Source: CAVXZE01 sp963766175
GTDB taxonomy: Bacteria; Myxococcota_A; UBA9160; UBA6930
DNA length: 64,000 nt
Assembly: GCA_963766175.1 (NCBI GenBank)
Contig: CAVXZE010000002.1
Location: 62,001-126,000, forward strand
Direction of reading: 5' to 3'
The translations under genes and the position numbers were made by a program. This document shows, piece by piece, positions 1 to 8,508 of this stretch (position 1 is its first letter; every line of letters begins with the position of its first letter). The notes under the pieces were generated by a model that saw nothing but the letters and a program-made list of their open reading frames with translations, had not been told where the DNA came from and did no database searches.

Positions 1-129
1 GCCCTCGAGACCCTGCGCCGCCGACCGATCATCGCATCGGTCGCCGGAGCGGGCCCTCGCCAGGAGATCCGCGGCGACCTCCGGCGCATGGGCTTCCGCG
101 AAGGCATCGACTTCGTGTGTGCCGCGTGA
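1..129 (+). CDS. 3' end of an unrecognised protein gene (partial)
   Basis: An open frame enters from the left edge and stops with TGA at 127-129, giving the last 42 residues of a protein. The tail contains an 'IIASVAGAGPRQEIR' stretch followed by 'GFREGIDFVCAA', which looks like the final strand-helix-strand of an alpha/beta fold. I do not recognise the family and the fragment is too short for a function. It is followed after 6 bases by the convergent HAD hydrolase gene. Confidence 0.6.
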   Translation, partial: ALETLRRRPIIASVAGAGPRQEIRGDLRRMGFREGIDFVCAA

Positions 130-135
130 GACGGC

Positions 136-981
136 TTAGCCGCCCTCCCCCAGGATCCGCTCCACAACCCCCACCAGGCCGTCCTCGTCGTGGTGACCGG
201 CCACCCAGTCCGCTGCCCGCTTGACCTCTTCGGGAGCGTTGCCCATGGCGACGCCGACGCCCGCCCCGGAGATCATCGAGAGATCGTTGCGCTCGTCGCC
301 AACGGCGCAGATCCCCTCGCGCGAGATTCCCAGGAAATCCGCCAGCCACTGCAGCCCAGCCCACTTGGAGACGCGGGAGGGGACGATCTCGCAGTAGTGA
401 CCCTGGTACTGGAAGCCCGGAATCACGTGGGAGCTGAACGCGCCGGGGTGGACCCGATGCAGCTCGCGTTCGACCTCCTGGAGCTCCGCCCGCTCCCCGA
501 AGATGCCGACCACTAGCACGTCGTCGCGGGTCTGTTCGGGAAGGCTCCCGGCGCGCTCGCCGAACCCCGGATTCCCGTCGTAGTAGTCCCGGGTGAGGGA
601 GTTCCAGGGGACGGACTCGTCGACCAGGAAGTCGGCACCACCGTCCTGGTGCGAATCCCGCTGGGCCAGCACGGCGTGGCCCCGGTCGCGAAACAGCGAC
701 GCGACGGCCCGAAACTCCGGAGCTTCGAAGGGATCGGCGTGCAGGGTGCGGCCGTCGCCCCCCTTCACCAGCGCACCTCCCAGGCAGACGCTCGGCGCCG
801 GGAGCCCCAGGGCGCCAATCGCCCCCTGTGCGTTGCGATACCGGCGTCCGGTCGCGATCACCACCTCGACACCGGCCTCCCTCACGCGGTGCAGGGCCGC
901 ACGGGTACCGGTGCTGATCACGTCTTCGCTGGTAACGAGGGTCCCGTCGACGTCGACGGCGAGCAGCTGGATGCCGGTCAA
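136..981 (-). CDS. Cof-type HAD-IIB family sugar/phosphate phosphatase
   Basis: A 281-residue haloacid-dehalogenase hydrolase of the Cof (IIB) subfamily. These cytosolic, Mg-dependent enzymes usually dephosphorylate sugar phosphates or flavin/PLP-type metabolites. Motif I is DVDGT at residues 10-14, with Asp10 as nucleophile and Asp12 as acid/base. Motif IV is 'GDERNDLSMI' near residue 230, followed by 'GVAMGNAPEEVKRAADWV', the typical Cof ending. Length is normal for the family. The only start consistent with motif I so close to the N-terminus is TTG at 981. It lies 4 bases after the pabB stop, so the two genes are probably cotranscribed. The substrate cannot be told from sequence. Confidence 0.9.
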   Translation of the reverse strand: MTGIQLLAVDVDGTLVTSEDVISTGTRAALHRVREAGVEVVIATGRRYRNAQGAIGALGLPAPSVCLGGALVKGGDGRTLHADPFEAPEFRAVASLFRDRGHAVLAQRDSHQDGGADFLVDESVPWNSLTRDYYDGNPGFGERAGSLPEQTRDDVLVVGIFGERAELQEVERELHRVHPGAFSSHVIPGFQYQGHYCEIVPSRVSKWAGLQWLADFLGISREGICAVGDERNDLSMISGAGVGVAMGNAPEEVKRAADWVAGHHDEDGLVGVVERILGEGG

Positions 982-985
982 GGCG

Positions 986-2434
986 TTACTCCGAAGCCGT
1001 GGCGATCGCCGCCAACAGAGCCCGCGCCTTGTCCTCGGTCTCCCGCCACTCCGCGGCGGGGCGCGAGTCCGCCACGATGCCGCCGCCGCTGTGGACGTAG
1101 GCGCGACCGTCCTTCAGCAAGACCGTACGGATCACCACACTGAGCCCTGTCCCACCGCGCAGATCGAGGAAGCCGAGGGCCCCCGAGTAGATACCACGGC
1201 GTACCGGCTCGAGGTGATCCAGGATCGCCATCGCCGCCAGCTTGGGTGCGCCGGTCATCGATCCGGGCGGAAAGGTGGCCCGCACCAGATCGAATACGTC
1301 GCGGTCGCTTCGCAGCCGACCCCGCACCGTCGAAACCATCTGGAAGACCGTCGCGTAGGTCTCGATCAGCATCAGCTCGGGAACCTGCACGCTCCCGATC
1401 TCGCAGACCCGGCCGAGGTCGTTTCGGACCAGATCGACGATCATCAGGTTCTCGGCGCGATCCTTCTCCGAAATCCGCAGCGCCTGCTGCGCGGCGCGAT
1501 CGGAGACCGGATCCTCGCCGCGGGGTCGCGTGCCCTTGATCGGACGGCTCTCGACCCAGCGATCGCTCGAGAGCGAGAGGAAGCGCTCCGGAGAGCAGCT
1601 CAGCAGAGTCACCTCGCCGAGGGCGAGGTACGCCGCAAAGGGCGCGGGGTTGCACTCTCGCAGCCGCTGGTAGAGGCGCCAGGGGTCGCCGGCGAAGACG
1701 AGGTCGGAGCGACGGGTCAGGCAGACCTGGTAGACGTCGCCGGCCTCGATGCGCTCCTTCGCGCGAAGAATCGCCTTCAGGTAGCTGGCCTCGTCGAAGC
1801 ACGCGCTCCCGTCTCCGAGAGCCGAGCGTCGGCAGAGCGGAGAGCGAGACGCCGCGGTGGGCAGAGGCTCCGCCGCCGCCAGCGAAGCCCTCTCCCGCGC
1901 CAGAACCGCATCGGCGGCAAAGCCGAGCCCGATCGAGCGGATCCGCCCCTCCAGGTGATCGAAGGCGAGCAGCCGGTCGACGAAGAGCCAGCAGAGATCG
2001 GGAAGCTCCAGATCGTCGAGGGAGCGCAGGACCACTGGCTCGATCTCCACAGCCAGCTCGTATCCGAAATAGCCGACGGCGCCACCCAGGAAGGGGAACT
2101 GCGGATCGTCCCCCGCCGAGGGTGGAGGAGGGAGCAGACCCTGGAGCACGTCGAGGGGCCGGCCGCGAAGAACCGACCGCCCCGGCTCCAGGTCCGGGCG
2201 CACCGCGCGCCGCACCTCGAGCTCGATGCGATCTCCGAAACCGCGCACCACCAGGTAGGGATCTGCCCCCGCGTAGGAGTAGCGGCCCAGGCGTGGGCCC
2301 ACCTGGGCGCTGTCGAGCCACCAGAAGAGCGGCGCTTCGCGCAGCTTCTCGATCCACTCGCTCCAGTCCCTGCCCTGGTTCGATTGCTGACTCGATTGCT
2401 GATTCGCTCGCTGGACGGCGCACGCCGTGTGCAT
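986..2434 (-). CDS. pabB: Aminodeoxychorismate synthase component I
   Basis: A 482-residue chorismate-using enzyme. It has an Anth_synt_I N-terminal domain ('RYSYAGADPYLVV' near residue 50) and a C-terminal chorismate-binding domain. The latter shows 'DVYQVCLTRR', 'SPERFL', 'PIKGTRPRG', 'MIVDLVRNDLG', 'PPGSMTGAPK' and 'SGALGF'. The lysine in PIKGT is the residue that distinguishes PabB from anthranilate synthase TrpE, which has PIAGT. PabB makes 4-amino-4-deoxychorismate from chorismate and glutamine-derived ammonia for folate synthesis. The glutaminase (PabA) and lyase (PabC) are not in the window. ATG at 2434 was chosen because it precedes the domain by a normal distance and clears the divergent hydrolase at 2522; the open frame continues much further upstream only as a shadow of that gene. 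Residues 10-17 are encoded by a short duplicated motif. Confidence 0.93.
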   Translation of the reverse strand: MHTACAVQRANQQSSQQSNQGRDWSEWIEKLREAPLFWWLDSAQVGPRLGRYSYAGADPYLVVRGFGDRIELEVRRAVRPDLEPGRSVLRGRPLDVLQGLLPPPPSAGDDPQFPFLGGAVGYFGYELAVEIEPVVLRSLDDLELPDLCWLFVDRLLAFDHLEGRIRSIGLGFAADAVLARERASLAAAEPLPTAASRSPLCRRSALGDGSACFDEASYLKAILRAKERIEAGDVYQVCLTRRSDLVFAGDPWRLYQRLRECNPAPFAAYLALGEVTLLSCSPERFLSLSSDRWVESRPIKGTRPRGEDPVSDRAAQQALRISEKDRAENLMIVDLVRNDLGRVCEIGSVQVPELMLIETYATVFQMVSTVRGRLRSDRDVFDLVRATFPPGSMTGAPKLAAMAILDHLEPVRRGIYSGALGFLDLRGGTGLSVVIRTVLLKDGRAYVHSGGGIVADSRPAAEWRETEDKARALLAAIATASE

Positions 2435-2521
2435 GAGGTCGACCTCGAAGCGGGGGAGGCTAACCCACCCCCCGCTCCGCAGCCCGTGTATACTCGCTCG
2501 CCCCCGACCCCCCACAGCGGA

Positions 2522-3529
2522 ATGACCATGACTGCCTTTCCCCCCGCCACGCCCGTGACACTGGCACCGCGAACCGCGCGCGACGGCGCCCGCACCTCGG
2601 AGATCACACTCTCCGTCCACGAGGCCGGAAGCGGCCCGGCCGTGGTGCTCTGCCACGGTTTCCCCGAGCTCGCCTACTCCTGGCGTTACCAGCTCACCGC
2701 ACTGGCCGAAGCCGGCTTTCGGACCATCGCGCCGGACCAGCGGGGCTACGGCGCCAGCGATCGGCCGGAGCCGATCGCGGACTACGACATCCACCACCTC
2801 TGCGGTGACATGGTCGGCCTGCTCGACGCCCTCGAGATCGAGAAGGCGGTCTTCTGCGGGCACGACTGGGGCGGGTTCGTGGTCTGGGCGATGCCGATCC
2901 TGCATCCCGAGCGGACCGCGGGCGTGATCGGCGTGAACACGCCCTACTCCAAGCGCCCCGCCGAGCCTCCCACGGCGGTGATGCGCAAGATGGTCGGAGG
3001 CCAGGACGAGAAGATGTACATCCTCTGGTTTCAGGAGCCGGGCGTGGCGGATCCGGCGCTGGTTGCGACCACCCGCGCCGTCTTCGAGAAGCTGATGCGC
3101 GGTGGCGTGGAGCCGGCCGCGGCCCTCGCCGCCTTCTCCGCCGGCGGCGAGTTCGACATGAACCCCTTCCGCCGAATCCGGGAAATCGACCCCCAGGGAG
3201 AGCCGATCATGCCCGATGCGGAGCTCGAGGTCTTCATCTCGACCTTCGAGAAGACCGGCTTCACGGGGGGCGTGAACTGGTACCGCAACTTCGATCGGAA
3301 CTGGGAGACCGCGCCCGAGATCGGGGCCGTGAAGATCGAAGTGCCGAGCCTGATGGTGACCGCCGAGTGGGATCCGGTGCTGCGACCGGAGATGGCGGCA
3401 GGAATGCCCTCCCTGGTGACGGATCTCGAGATGGCGATGATCGAGAAGTGCGGCCATTGGACCCAGCAGGAGAAGCCCGAGGAGCTGAACCGCGTTCTGC
3501 TCGACTGGCTGGGGAGGCGGTTCGGTTGA
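2522..3529 (+). CDS. Alpha/beta hydrolase, epoxide hydrolase type
   Basis: A 335-residue alpha/beta-fold hydrolase resembling soluble epoxide hydrolases (EphA type). These convert epoxides to vicinal diols. Visible are the oxyanion motif HGFPE (residues 45-49), 'DQRGYGASD' (72-80), and the nucleophile elbow GHDWGG with Asp115. An Asp nucleophile followed by Trp is diagnostic for epoxide hydrolases and dehalogenases rather than esterases. Near the C-terminus are an acidic 'AEWDPVLRPE' element and the base histidine in 'CGHWTQQEKPEE'. ATG at 2522 is used, with a second in-frame ATG two codons on. The gene is divergent from pabB. The substrate is unknown; fatty or steroid epoxides would suit the lipid-catabolic surroundings. 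Confidence 0.88.
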   Translation: MTMTAFPPATPVTLAPRTARDGARTSEITLSVHEAGSGPAVVLCHGFPELAYSWRYQLTALAEAGFRTIAPDQRGYGASDRPEPIADYDIHHLCGDMVGLLDALEIEKAVFCGHDWGGFVVWAMPILHPERTAGVIGVNTPYSKRPAEPPTAVMRKMVGGQDEKMYILWFQEPGVADPALVATTRAVFEKLMRGGVEPAAALAAFSAGGEFDMNPFRRIREIDPQGEPIMPDAELEVFISTFEKTGFTGGVNWYRNFDRNWETAPEIGAVKIEVPSLMVTAEWDPVLRPEMAAGMPSLVTDLEMAMIEKCGHWTQQEKPEELNRVLLDWLGRRFG

Positions 3530-3576
3530 TCCCCGCGGCCAGAACAAGGCCTGTAGCGATCGGCTACTCTCGTGGC

Positions 3577-4428
3577 GTGAGTCAGGTGTGCATCTATCAC
3601 GCGGGGTGTCCCGACGGCTTCGGCGCGGCGTGGGCCGTCTGGAAGGCCTGGGGAGACGAAGCTCGCTACATCCCCAGGGGTCACGAAGACCCGCTGCGCG
3701 CCCGCGACTTCGAGGGAAGCGAGATCGTCTTCGCCGACATCGCACCGCCGCTGGAACCGCTCCGCCGACTCGCCGAGCGCGCGGCCCAGATCACCATCCT
3801 CGATCACCACGTCACAGCTCGCGATCGCTTCGAGTCGGATCCCGGTCTCTGCAACGACTTCCAACGGGCCGGACACATCGTCCACTTCGACCTCACACAG
3901 TCCGGCGCCATCCTCGCCTGGCGGCACTTCCACCCGGATACGGAGATCCCCGCGCTCCTGCGTTATGTCGAGGATCAGGACATGTGGACCTGGAAGCTCC
4001 CGAATTCGGAAGAGATCAATGCGGCGATCGGATCTCATCCGCGAAGCTTCGAGGTATGGGACCGACTCGCCGCCAGACCGGTGGAGCAGCTGACCGCCGA
4101 GGGCGTGCCGATCCTCCGCGCGCAGAGGATCGAAGTCGATCAAGCTCTCCGCCACACGCACCCGATCTCGCTCGGGCGAATCCGCGTCGAGGCAGTGGAC
4201 TCCCGCTGCCATCGCAGCCGGATTGGCCACGAGCTGGCCACCCGCGCCAGATACGGCACACCATGCGGTGTGGTATATCGGCTCACCGGGACACAGGTCG
4301 ACGTCTCGATCTACTCGGTGGGAGACTTCGACGTCTCGAAGCTCGCAGCCGACTTCGGCGGCGGCGGCCACCGCAACGCCTCCGGCTTCACCGTCAGCCT
4401 CGACGACTGGATCAAGAGGTTCGTCTAA
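3577..4428 (+). CDS. DHH/DHHA1 family phosphoesterase
   Basis: A 283-residue protein with the DHH phosphoesterase layout. An N-terminal 'YHAGCPDGFGAAW' element is followed by the metal-binding 'ILDHH' signature near residue 85. The C-terminal DHHA1 domain has the nucleotide-binding glycine motif 'GGGGHRNASGF'. Relatives cleave phosphodiester bonds in short oligonucleotides or cyclic dinucleotides, or are exopolyphosphatase-like. The short form without extra domains fits the bacterial oligoribonuclease/NrnA-like or DHH-hypothetical class. GTG at 3577 places the first beta-strand ('SQVCIYHAG') at the N-terminus, as usual for the family. It lies 47 bases after the hydrolase and probably shares its transcript. 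Confidence 0.85.
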   Translation: MSQVCIYHAGCPDGFGAAWAVWKAWGDEARYIPRGHEDPLRARDFEGSEIVFADIAPPLEPLRRLAERAAQITILDHHVTARDRFESDPGLCNDFQRAGHIVHFDLTQSGAILAWRHFHPDTEIPALLRYVEDQDMWTWKLPNSEEINAAIGSHPRSFEVWDRLAARPVEQLTAEGVPILRAQRIEVDQALRHTHPISLGRIRVEAVDSRCHRSRIGHELATRARYGTPCGVVYRLTGTQVDVSIYSVGDFDVSKLAADFGGGGHRNASGFTVSLDDWIKRFV

Positions 4429-4431
4429 CCC

Positions 4432-4836
4432 TCAAGCCAATGAAATGCGCTCCTCTCGGGCACCGCGTCCGCCGAAGCGCAGGATGGCGTGAGAGCCCGG
4501 ATCGAGCCGGGCGCCGCGCACCACCTCCGCAACACTCTCGAAGATCCGCTCCGCATCGGGACCGTACAGGTAGAGGGTCCAGATCCCGTCCCGCAGATCG
4601 TGCCCTTCGAACTCCCCCGCCCGGTGCACCCGCAGAGCGCTCTCGATCGCCTCCTCCAGGGCGACGATGCTGGCCGTCTCGTCGGCGGCCTGGCTTTCGG
4701 GCAGACACAGGCGAAGCAGCAGGGCCTGCTCCGGGCCGCCGGCGCGCATCGCCGCGCGTCGCACGCGCCCGCGCAGGTACCTCCAGACGGTGTAGAAGAG
4801 AGCGATGAGGGCGATGACGATCCAGAAGCGAATCAC
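4432..4836 (-). CDS. Small membrane-anchored protein of unknown function
   Basis: A 134-residue protein with one N-terminal transmembrane segment (about residues 4-20, 'FWIVIALIALFYTVWRYL'), then a basic stretch and a soluble alpha/beta domain. 'ESALRVHRAGEFEGHD' and 'TLYLYGPDAERIFESVAEV' look like a compact ferredoxin-like fold. No catalytic motif is recognised. It is the last gene of the minus-strand acyl-CoA dehydrogenase operon, 16 bases after ACAD1, so a membrane-associated accessory role is possible but unproven. Confidence 0.7.
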   Translation of the reverse strand: MIRFWIVIALIALFYTVWRYLRGRVRRAAMRAGGPEQALLLRLCLPESQAADETASIVALEEAIESALRVHRAGEFEGHDLRDGIWTLYLYGPDAERIFESVAEVVRGARLDPGSHAILRFGGRGAREERISLA

Positions 4837-4852
4837 CCCGCGCGCCCTTCGC

Positions 4853-6016
4853 TCACGGGTCCTTGGGCAGGCCGAGAATCCGCTCGGCGATGATGTTCTT
4901 CTGGATGTTGGGGGTGCCGCCGCCGATCACCACCTCGGGCCAGGAGAGGGCGAAGTGCTGCCACTTGCCCCCGTCGGGCACCAGGTCGGTCCCCCGTGCC
5001 AGGGGCCCGCGACTTCCCTGGATCTCAAGGGCCAGCTCGCCGAGCTGGATCTCCAGATCGGCCCGGAGCAGCTTGTTGATGGACGTCTCGCTGCCGAGCT
5101 TCTCGCCGCGCAGCTGCTTGGTGAGAAATCGGCAGCCATTCAGACGCATGGCCTCGATCCGCGCGTCGGCCTCCGCCAGGCGCCGGCGGATCCGCGGATC
5201 TTCGGCGGCGGGCCTGCCGTTCTTGTGGCAGCTCCGGGCCAGCTCGCGGAGCGACTCGAGACTCCGCTGCAGACTCGTCACCTCGGCGATGCCCGAGCGC
5301 TCGTGGGCCAGGGCTGTGATGGTGACATGCCAGCCTTCGCCTTCTTCTCCCAGACGGTTCTCGACCGGAACCCGAACGTCGTCGAAGAAGACCTCGGCGA
5401 ACATGGTTCCGCCCGACATGTTCCGGATCGGATTCACGGTAATGCCGGGCGAATCCATCCTCACCAGGAGACAGGTGATGCCCTTGTGTTGATGCTCTAC
5501 GTCGAGGGAGGTTCGCACCAGCAGGATGATCCACTTGGACCACATGGCGATGGAGGTCCAGGTCTTCTGCCCGTTCACGACGTACTCGTCGCCGTCCCGA
5601 ACCGCCTTGCACCTGAGGGAGGCGAGGTCGCTACCGGAATCGGGCTCCGAGTAGCCGGTGCACCACTGGTAGGTCCCGTCGAGGATGTCGGGAATGAATC
5701 GCTTCTTCTGCTCTTCGGTGCCGTACTCGATCAGCGCCGGGCCGACCCAGGCGAGACCCATGAAGCAGCTGCCCAGGGGCGGCGCCTTCCGACTCGCCAT
5801 CTCCTCCTTGAGAATCACCTGCTCGGCGATGCTGCCCCCGCCACCACCGACCTGCTTCGGCCAGGAGAAGCCCACCCAGCCCTTCTCGCGGACCTTTTGC
5901 TGCCACCCGGTCATGAAGGCGATGTCGCGCTTGCCCTCGGGCGGGAGATTCTCGTCCAGGAACTCGCGGACCTCGGCCCGGAAGGCCTCCTCTTCGGGTG
6001 TAAAATTGAAATCCAT
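4853..6016 (-). CDS. Acyl-CoA dehydrogenase, catalytic-Glu-lacking subunit type
   Basis: A 387-residue acyl-CoA dehydrogenase (FadE family). Its N-terminal helical domain starts 'MDFNFTPEEEAFRAEVREF', followed by the FAD-contacting 'GYSEPDSGSDLASL' and 'WTSIAMWSKW', and ends 'QKNIIAERILGLP'. At the position where short-chain dehydrogenases carry the catalytic Glu of 'YEGT', this protein has Gly366 ('GGGTPNIQ'). With the neighbouring ACAD2 it resembles heteromeric (alpha2beta2) acyl-CoA dehydrogenases of steroid side-chain degradation, where one subunit contributes the base; this pairing is inference. The start overlaps the stop of a 15-codon mini-ORF (TGATG), preceded by a GGGAGG ribosome site. 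Confidence 0.93.
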   Translation of the reverse strand: MDFNFTPEEEAFRAEVREFLDENLPPEGKRDIAFMTGWQQKVREKGWVGFSWPKQVGGGGGSIAEQVILKEEMASRKAPPLGSCFMGLAWVGPALIEYGTEEQKKRFIPDILDGTYQWCTGYSEPDSGSDLASLRCKAVRDGDEYVVNGQKTWTSIAMWSKWIILLVRTSLDVEHQHKGITCLLVRMDSPGITVNPIRNMSGGTMFAEVFFDDVRVPVENRLGEEGEGWHVTITALAHERSGIAEVTSLQRSLESLRELARSCHKNGRPAAEDPRIRRRLAEADARIEAMRLNGCRFLTKQLRGEKLGSETSINKLLRADLEIQLGELALEIQGSRGPLARGTDLVPDGGKWQHFALSWPEVVIGGGTPNIQKNIIAERILGLPKDP

Positions 6017-6094
6017 CAGAGACCTCCCAACGACGCGACACGTTCATGACAGCTGGAATCCATCAGAGACCTCCCAACGACGCGACACGTTCAT
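6010..6094. repeat. 38-bp perfect direct repeat, 47-bp period, at the junction of the two acyl-CoA dehydrogenase genes
   Basis: Positions 6010-6047 and 6057-6094 are identical over 38 bases, with the second copy offset by 47. One copy is the true 3' end of ACAD2 (encoding ...ERVASLGGL and stop). The other sits just upstream of ACAD1 and supplies its ribosome binding site and TGATG junction. The arrangement is explained by a short tandem duplication of the gene junction. Confidence 0.95.
6016..6063 (-). other. 15-codon mini-ORF created by the junction duplication
   Basis: The duplication leaves an ATG at 6063, overlapping the ACAD2 stop (TGATG), that opens a reading frame MDSSCHERVASLGGL. The frame ends in TGA at 6018-6016, which in turn overlaps the ATG of ACAD1. 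Both starts carry the same GGGAGG ribosome site. Ribosomes ending ACAD2 could therefore be relayed through this peptide to ACAD1. Whether the peptide is made is unknown. Confidence 0.6.
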
Positions 6095-7175
6095 AATGGT
6101 AGTCGGCGTCCCCGAAGATGGGCCGCGCCCATTTCGATCGCTTCAGATAGAGCTGCGCATCGTACTCCCAGGTGTAGGCGATCCCACCGTGAAGCTGGAT
6201 GGCATCGAGGCCAATCCGCGGGAAGGCCTCCGAGGCGTACGCCTTGGCGCGGGAGGTGGCGAGGGGCGCGTCCTCGTGACCCTCTTCCAGACACCACGCC
6301 GCGTAATAGACCAGCGACTTGAAGGACTCGATGTCCACGTACATCTCGGCCAGCGGATGCTTGACACCCTGGAAGGTGCCAATCGGCTGGCCGAACTGGA
6401 CGCGCTCCCCGGCGTAGCTGACAGTGAGCTGGAGCGCCGCCTCGGCGGCGCCGATCATCTCCGCCGCCAGCGCCGTGGCGCCGAGGTCCTGGAGGCGGGC
6501 GATGGCGGCGCCGGCCTGGCCGTCGCCGAGCATGGCGTCGGGGGGGAGCTGAACCCCATCGAAGCGAACGCGCCCGAGTCGCTTGGTGAGATCGACGCCG
6601 GGCAGGTCTTCGCTGGAGAGTCCCTCGGCGCCGCGCTCGAGTACCGCGAGGCGGAGGTCCTCCGGCCCGTCGCCGGTGCGCAGCGCCACCACGAAGAGGT
6701 CCGCGACCCCGGCATCGCAGACGAAGAGCTTCTCGCCGCTCAGGCTGCCGTCTGCGGGGCGGAGCTGGATGCCCTCGGCGCCCTGGATGTCGTCCGCCTC
6801 CAGAAACGCGAGGGTCCCGATGGCCGACCCGTCGGCGATGCGCGGGAGCCAACGCGCCTGCTGCTCCGCGCTCCCGCTCTCCCGGATGGCGGCGGCCGCC
6901 AGCGTGGTCGAGATCAGAGGCGACGGGAGCAAGGTGCGCCCGGCTTCCTCGAGGATGACCACCAGATCGACCCAGCCGAGCTCGGCCCCCCCGTGCTCCT
7001 CGGGAACCGTGAGACCGAGCCAGCCGAGCTCGGCGATCTGAGTCCACAGCTCCCGGGAGAAGCCCTCGGAGGACTCCGAGATCTTCCGGACTTCTTCCAG
7101 GGGATAGTTCTCGTCGAGGAACTTCCGGACCTCGCTGCGCAGCAGCTCCTGTTCTTCAGTGAACCCAAAATTCAT
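6063..7175 (-). CDS. Acyl-CoA dehydrogenase, Glu-containing partner
   Basis: A 370-residue acyl-CoA dehydrogenase beginning 'MNFGFTEEQELLRSEVRKF'. The C-terminal domain contains 'QLHGGIAYTWEYDAQLYLKR', where Glu337 of the TWE motif is at the usual catalytic position of this subgroup. The middle-domain FAD loop is less canonical ('FLEADDIQG'). Length is slightly short for the family, as in the smaller subunit of two-gene acyl-CoA dehydrogenases. ATG at 7175 is the first methionine ahead of the conserved N-terminal helix; the frame is open further upstream only over the neighbouring gene. It oxidises an acyl-CoA to the 2,3-enoyl-CoA, probably as a complex with ACAD1. Confidence 0.92.
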   Translation of the reverse strand: MNFGFTEEQELLRSEVRKFLDENYPLEEVRKISESSEGFSRELWTQIAELGWLGLTVPEEHGGAELGWVDLVVILEEAGRTLLPSPLISTTLAAAAIRESGSAEQQARWLPRIADGSAIGTLAFLEADDIQGAEGIQLRPADGSLSGEKLFVCDAGVADLFVVALRTGDGPEDLRLAVLERGAEGLSSEDLPGVDLTKRLGRVRFDGVQLPPDAMLGDGQAGAAIARLQDLGATALAAEMIGAAEAALQLTVSYAGERVQFGQPIGTFQGVKHPLAEMYVDIESFKSLVYYAAWCLEEGHEDAPLATSRAKAYASEAFPRIGLDAIQLHGGIAYTWEYDAQLYLKRSKWARPIFGDADYHYERVASLGGL

Positions 7176-7219
7176 CGCGCGTCTCCATGGGCGATTCGCC
7201 CGCCAAGATAGCCTTCGGG

Positions 7220-8413
7220 CTAAATCACGCCCCGCTCGCGAAGACCGGCGAGATCGGCGGGGGTGAGGCCGATCTCCCCGTAGACCTCCTCGTTGTCGGC
7301 GGCCAGAGCCGGGGCCAGCACCCGGGCGCGGGGCGCGGCCCCGGCGAACCGAAGCGGGCTTCCGTGGAAGACGATCTCGCCGAGGTCCGGATGGGCGTGG
7401 CGCTCGATCATCCCCCGGGCGAGAAGCTGGGGGTCGTCGACGAGCTCCTCGGGACTCGAGACCCGGCCGCAGGGTATCTGTGCGCCGGATGGGCCGAGCA
7501 GCGCCAGCACCTCGTCGCAGCTTCTGGGGCGCACCCACTGAGCGACGATGCCGTTGATCTCGGCGCGGTGCGCAGAGCGGCCCCGATGACTGCGGAAGCG
7601 CTCGTCGTCGGCCAGCTCGGGCCGGCCGATCGCCTGGCAGAGCTTGCGGAACAGCTTGTTGCTGGCGCTCGCCGCCACCACCCAGCCGTCGCTGGCCTGG
7701 AAGGCGTCGTAAGGCGCGGTGAAGGGATGCTGATTACCGGCCCGCTCCGAGCGGCTCCCCAGAGCGGCGAAGATGGTCGCGGCCGAGTCGGTGACCGCGA
7801 AGATCGCATCCTGGTTGGAGAGGTCCAGCACCCGCCCCCGGCCGGTGCGATCCCGCTCGAGCAGTGCCGCCACCACGCCGAGGGCGAGATACAGGCCGCC
7901 CACGAAATCGCCCAGCGCGCCTCCTCCGCGCACCGGCGGGCCATCGGGAAAGCCGGTCATCGCGAGCAGGCCCCCGGTCGCCTGGGCGACGATGTCGTAG
8001 GAGGGCTCGCCCGCCCGGGGTCCCGTCGCACCGAAGCCCGAGAGTGCCGCCACCACCAGACGCGGATTGCGCTCCTGGAGCGCCTCCGCTCCGAGTCCCT
8101 GGGAGGCAAGCCAGCCCGACCGGAAATTCTCCACCAGCGCATCTGCCCGCTCGGCGAGCCGCAGCAGCAGCTCCCGTCCCTCGGAGCTGCGGACGTCGAG
8201 GGTGATCGAGCGCTTGCCGCGGTTGGTGTTCTGGAACGAAAGGGAGGTCTGCCCCTTCTTCGAGGGGCCGTAGCGGTAGTCGTCACCGGTCCCAGGGCGC
8301 TCGACCTTGATCACGTCGGCCCCCAGGTCGGCGAGGACCGCCGTGGCGAAGGGGCCGGCGAGCACGCGGGTGAGGTCGAGAATCCGGAAGCCGTCGAGTA
8401 CGCGTCCCGGCAT
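7220..8413 (-). CDS. CaiB/BaiF family CoA-transferase
   Basis: A 397-residue type III CoA transferase. Signature parts are 'ILDLTRVLAGPFATAVLADLGADVIKVE' near the N-terminus, 'NRGKRSITLDVRSSEGRELLLRLAERADALVENFR' and 'GFGATGPRAGEPSYDIVAQATGG'. The aspartate expected to form the acyl-anhydride intermediate lies in this last segment ('SYDIVAQA'). Such enzymes move CoA between carboxylic acids and often activate unusual acids for beta-oxidation. ATG at 8413 gives the standard N-terminus (MPGRVLDGFRILDL). The stop lies 44 bases before ACAD2, so the CoA transferase is probably the first gene of a four-gene lipid-degradation operon. Confidence 0.92.
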   Translation of the reverse strand: MPGRVLDGFRILDLTRVLAGPFATAVLADLGADVIKVERPGTGDDYRYGPSKKGQTSLSFQNTNRGKRSITLDVRSSEGRELLLRLAERADALVENFRSGWLASQGLGAEALQERNPRLVVAALSGFGATGPRAGEPSYDIVAQATGGLLAMTGFPDGPPVRGGGALGDFVGGLYLALGVVAALLERDRTGRGRVLDLSNQDAIFAVTDSAATIFAALGSRSERAGNQHPFTAPYDAFQASDGWVVAASASNKLFRKLCQAIGRPELADDERFRSHRGRSAHRAEINGIVAQWVRPRSCDEVLALLGPSGAQIPCGRVSSPEELVDDPQLLARGMIERHAHPDLGEIVFHGSPLRFAGAAPRARVLAPALAADNEEVYGEIGLTPADLAGLRERGVI

Positions 8414-8508
8414 GGCCGCGCAACGTAGCAAGCCCCGCGAAGCGGATGCGAGCCGGGCGCGCAGTGAGCCATAGGCGAACGAAGTCCGAAAAGGCAAGCG
8501 ACGGACGC

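Noticed and set aside
2435..3745. N-terminal extension of pabB across the epoxide hydrolase gene
   Set aside because: The extension is antisense to a well-supported alpha/beta hydrolase and shows no homologous features.
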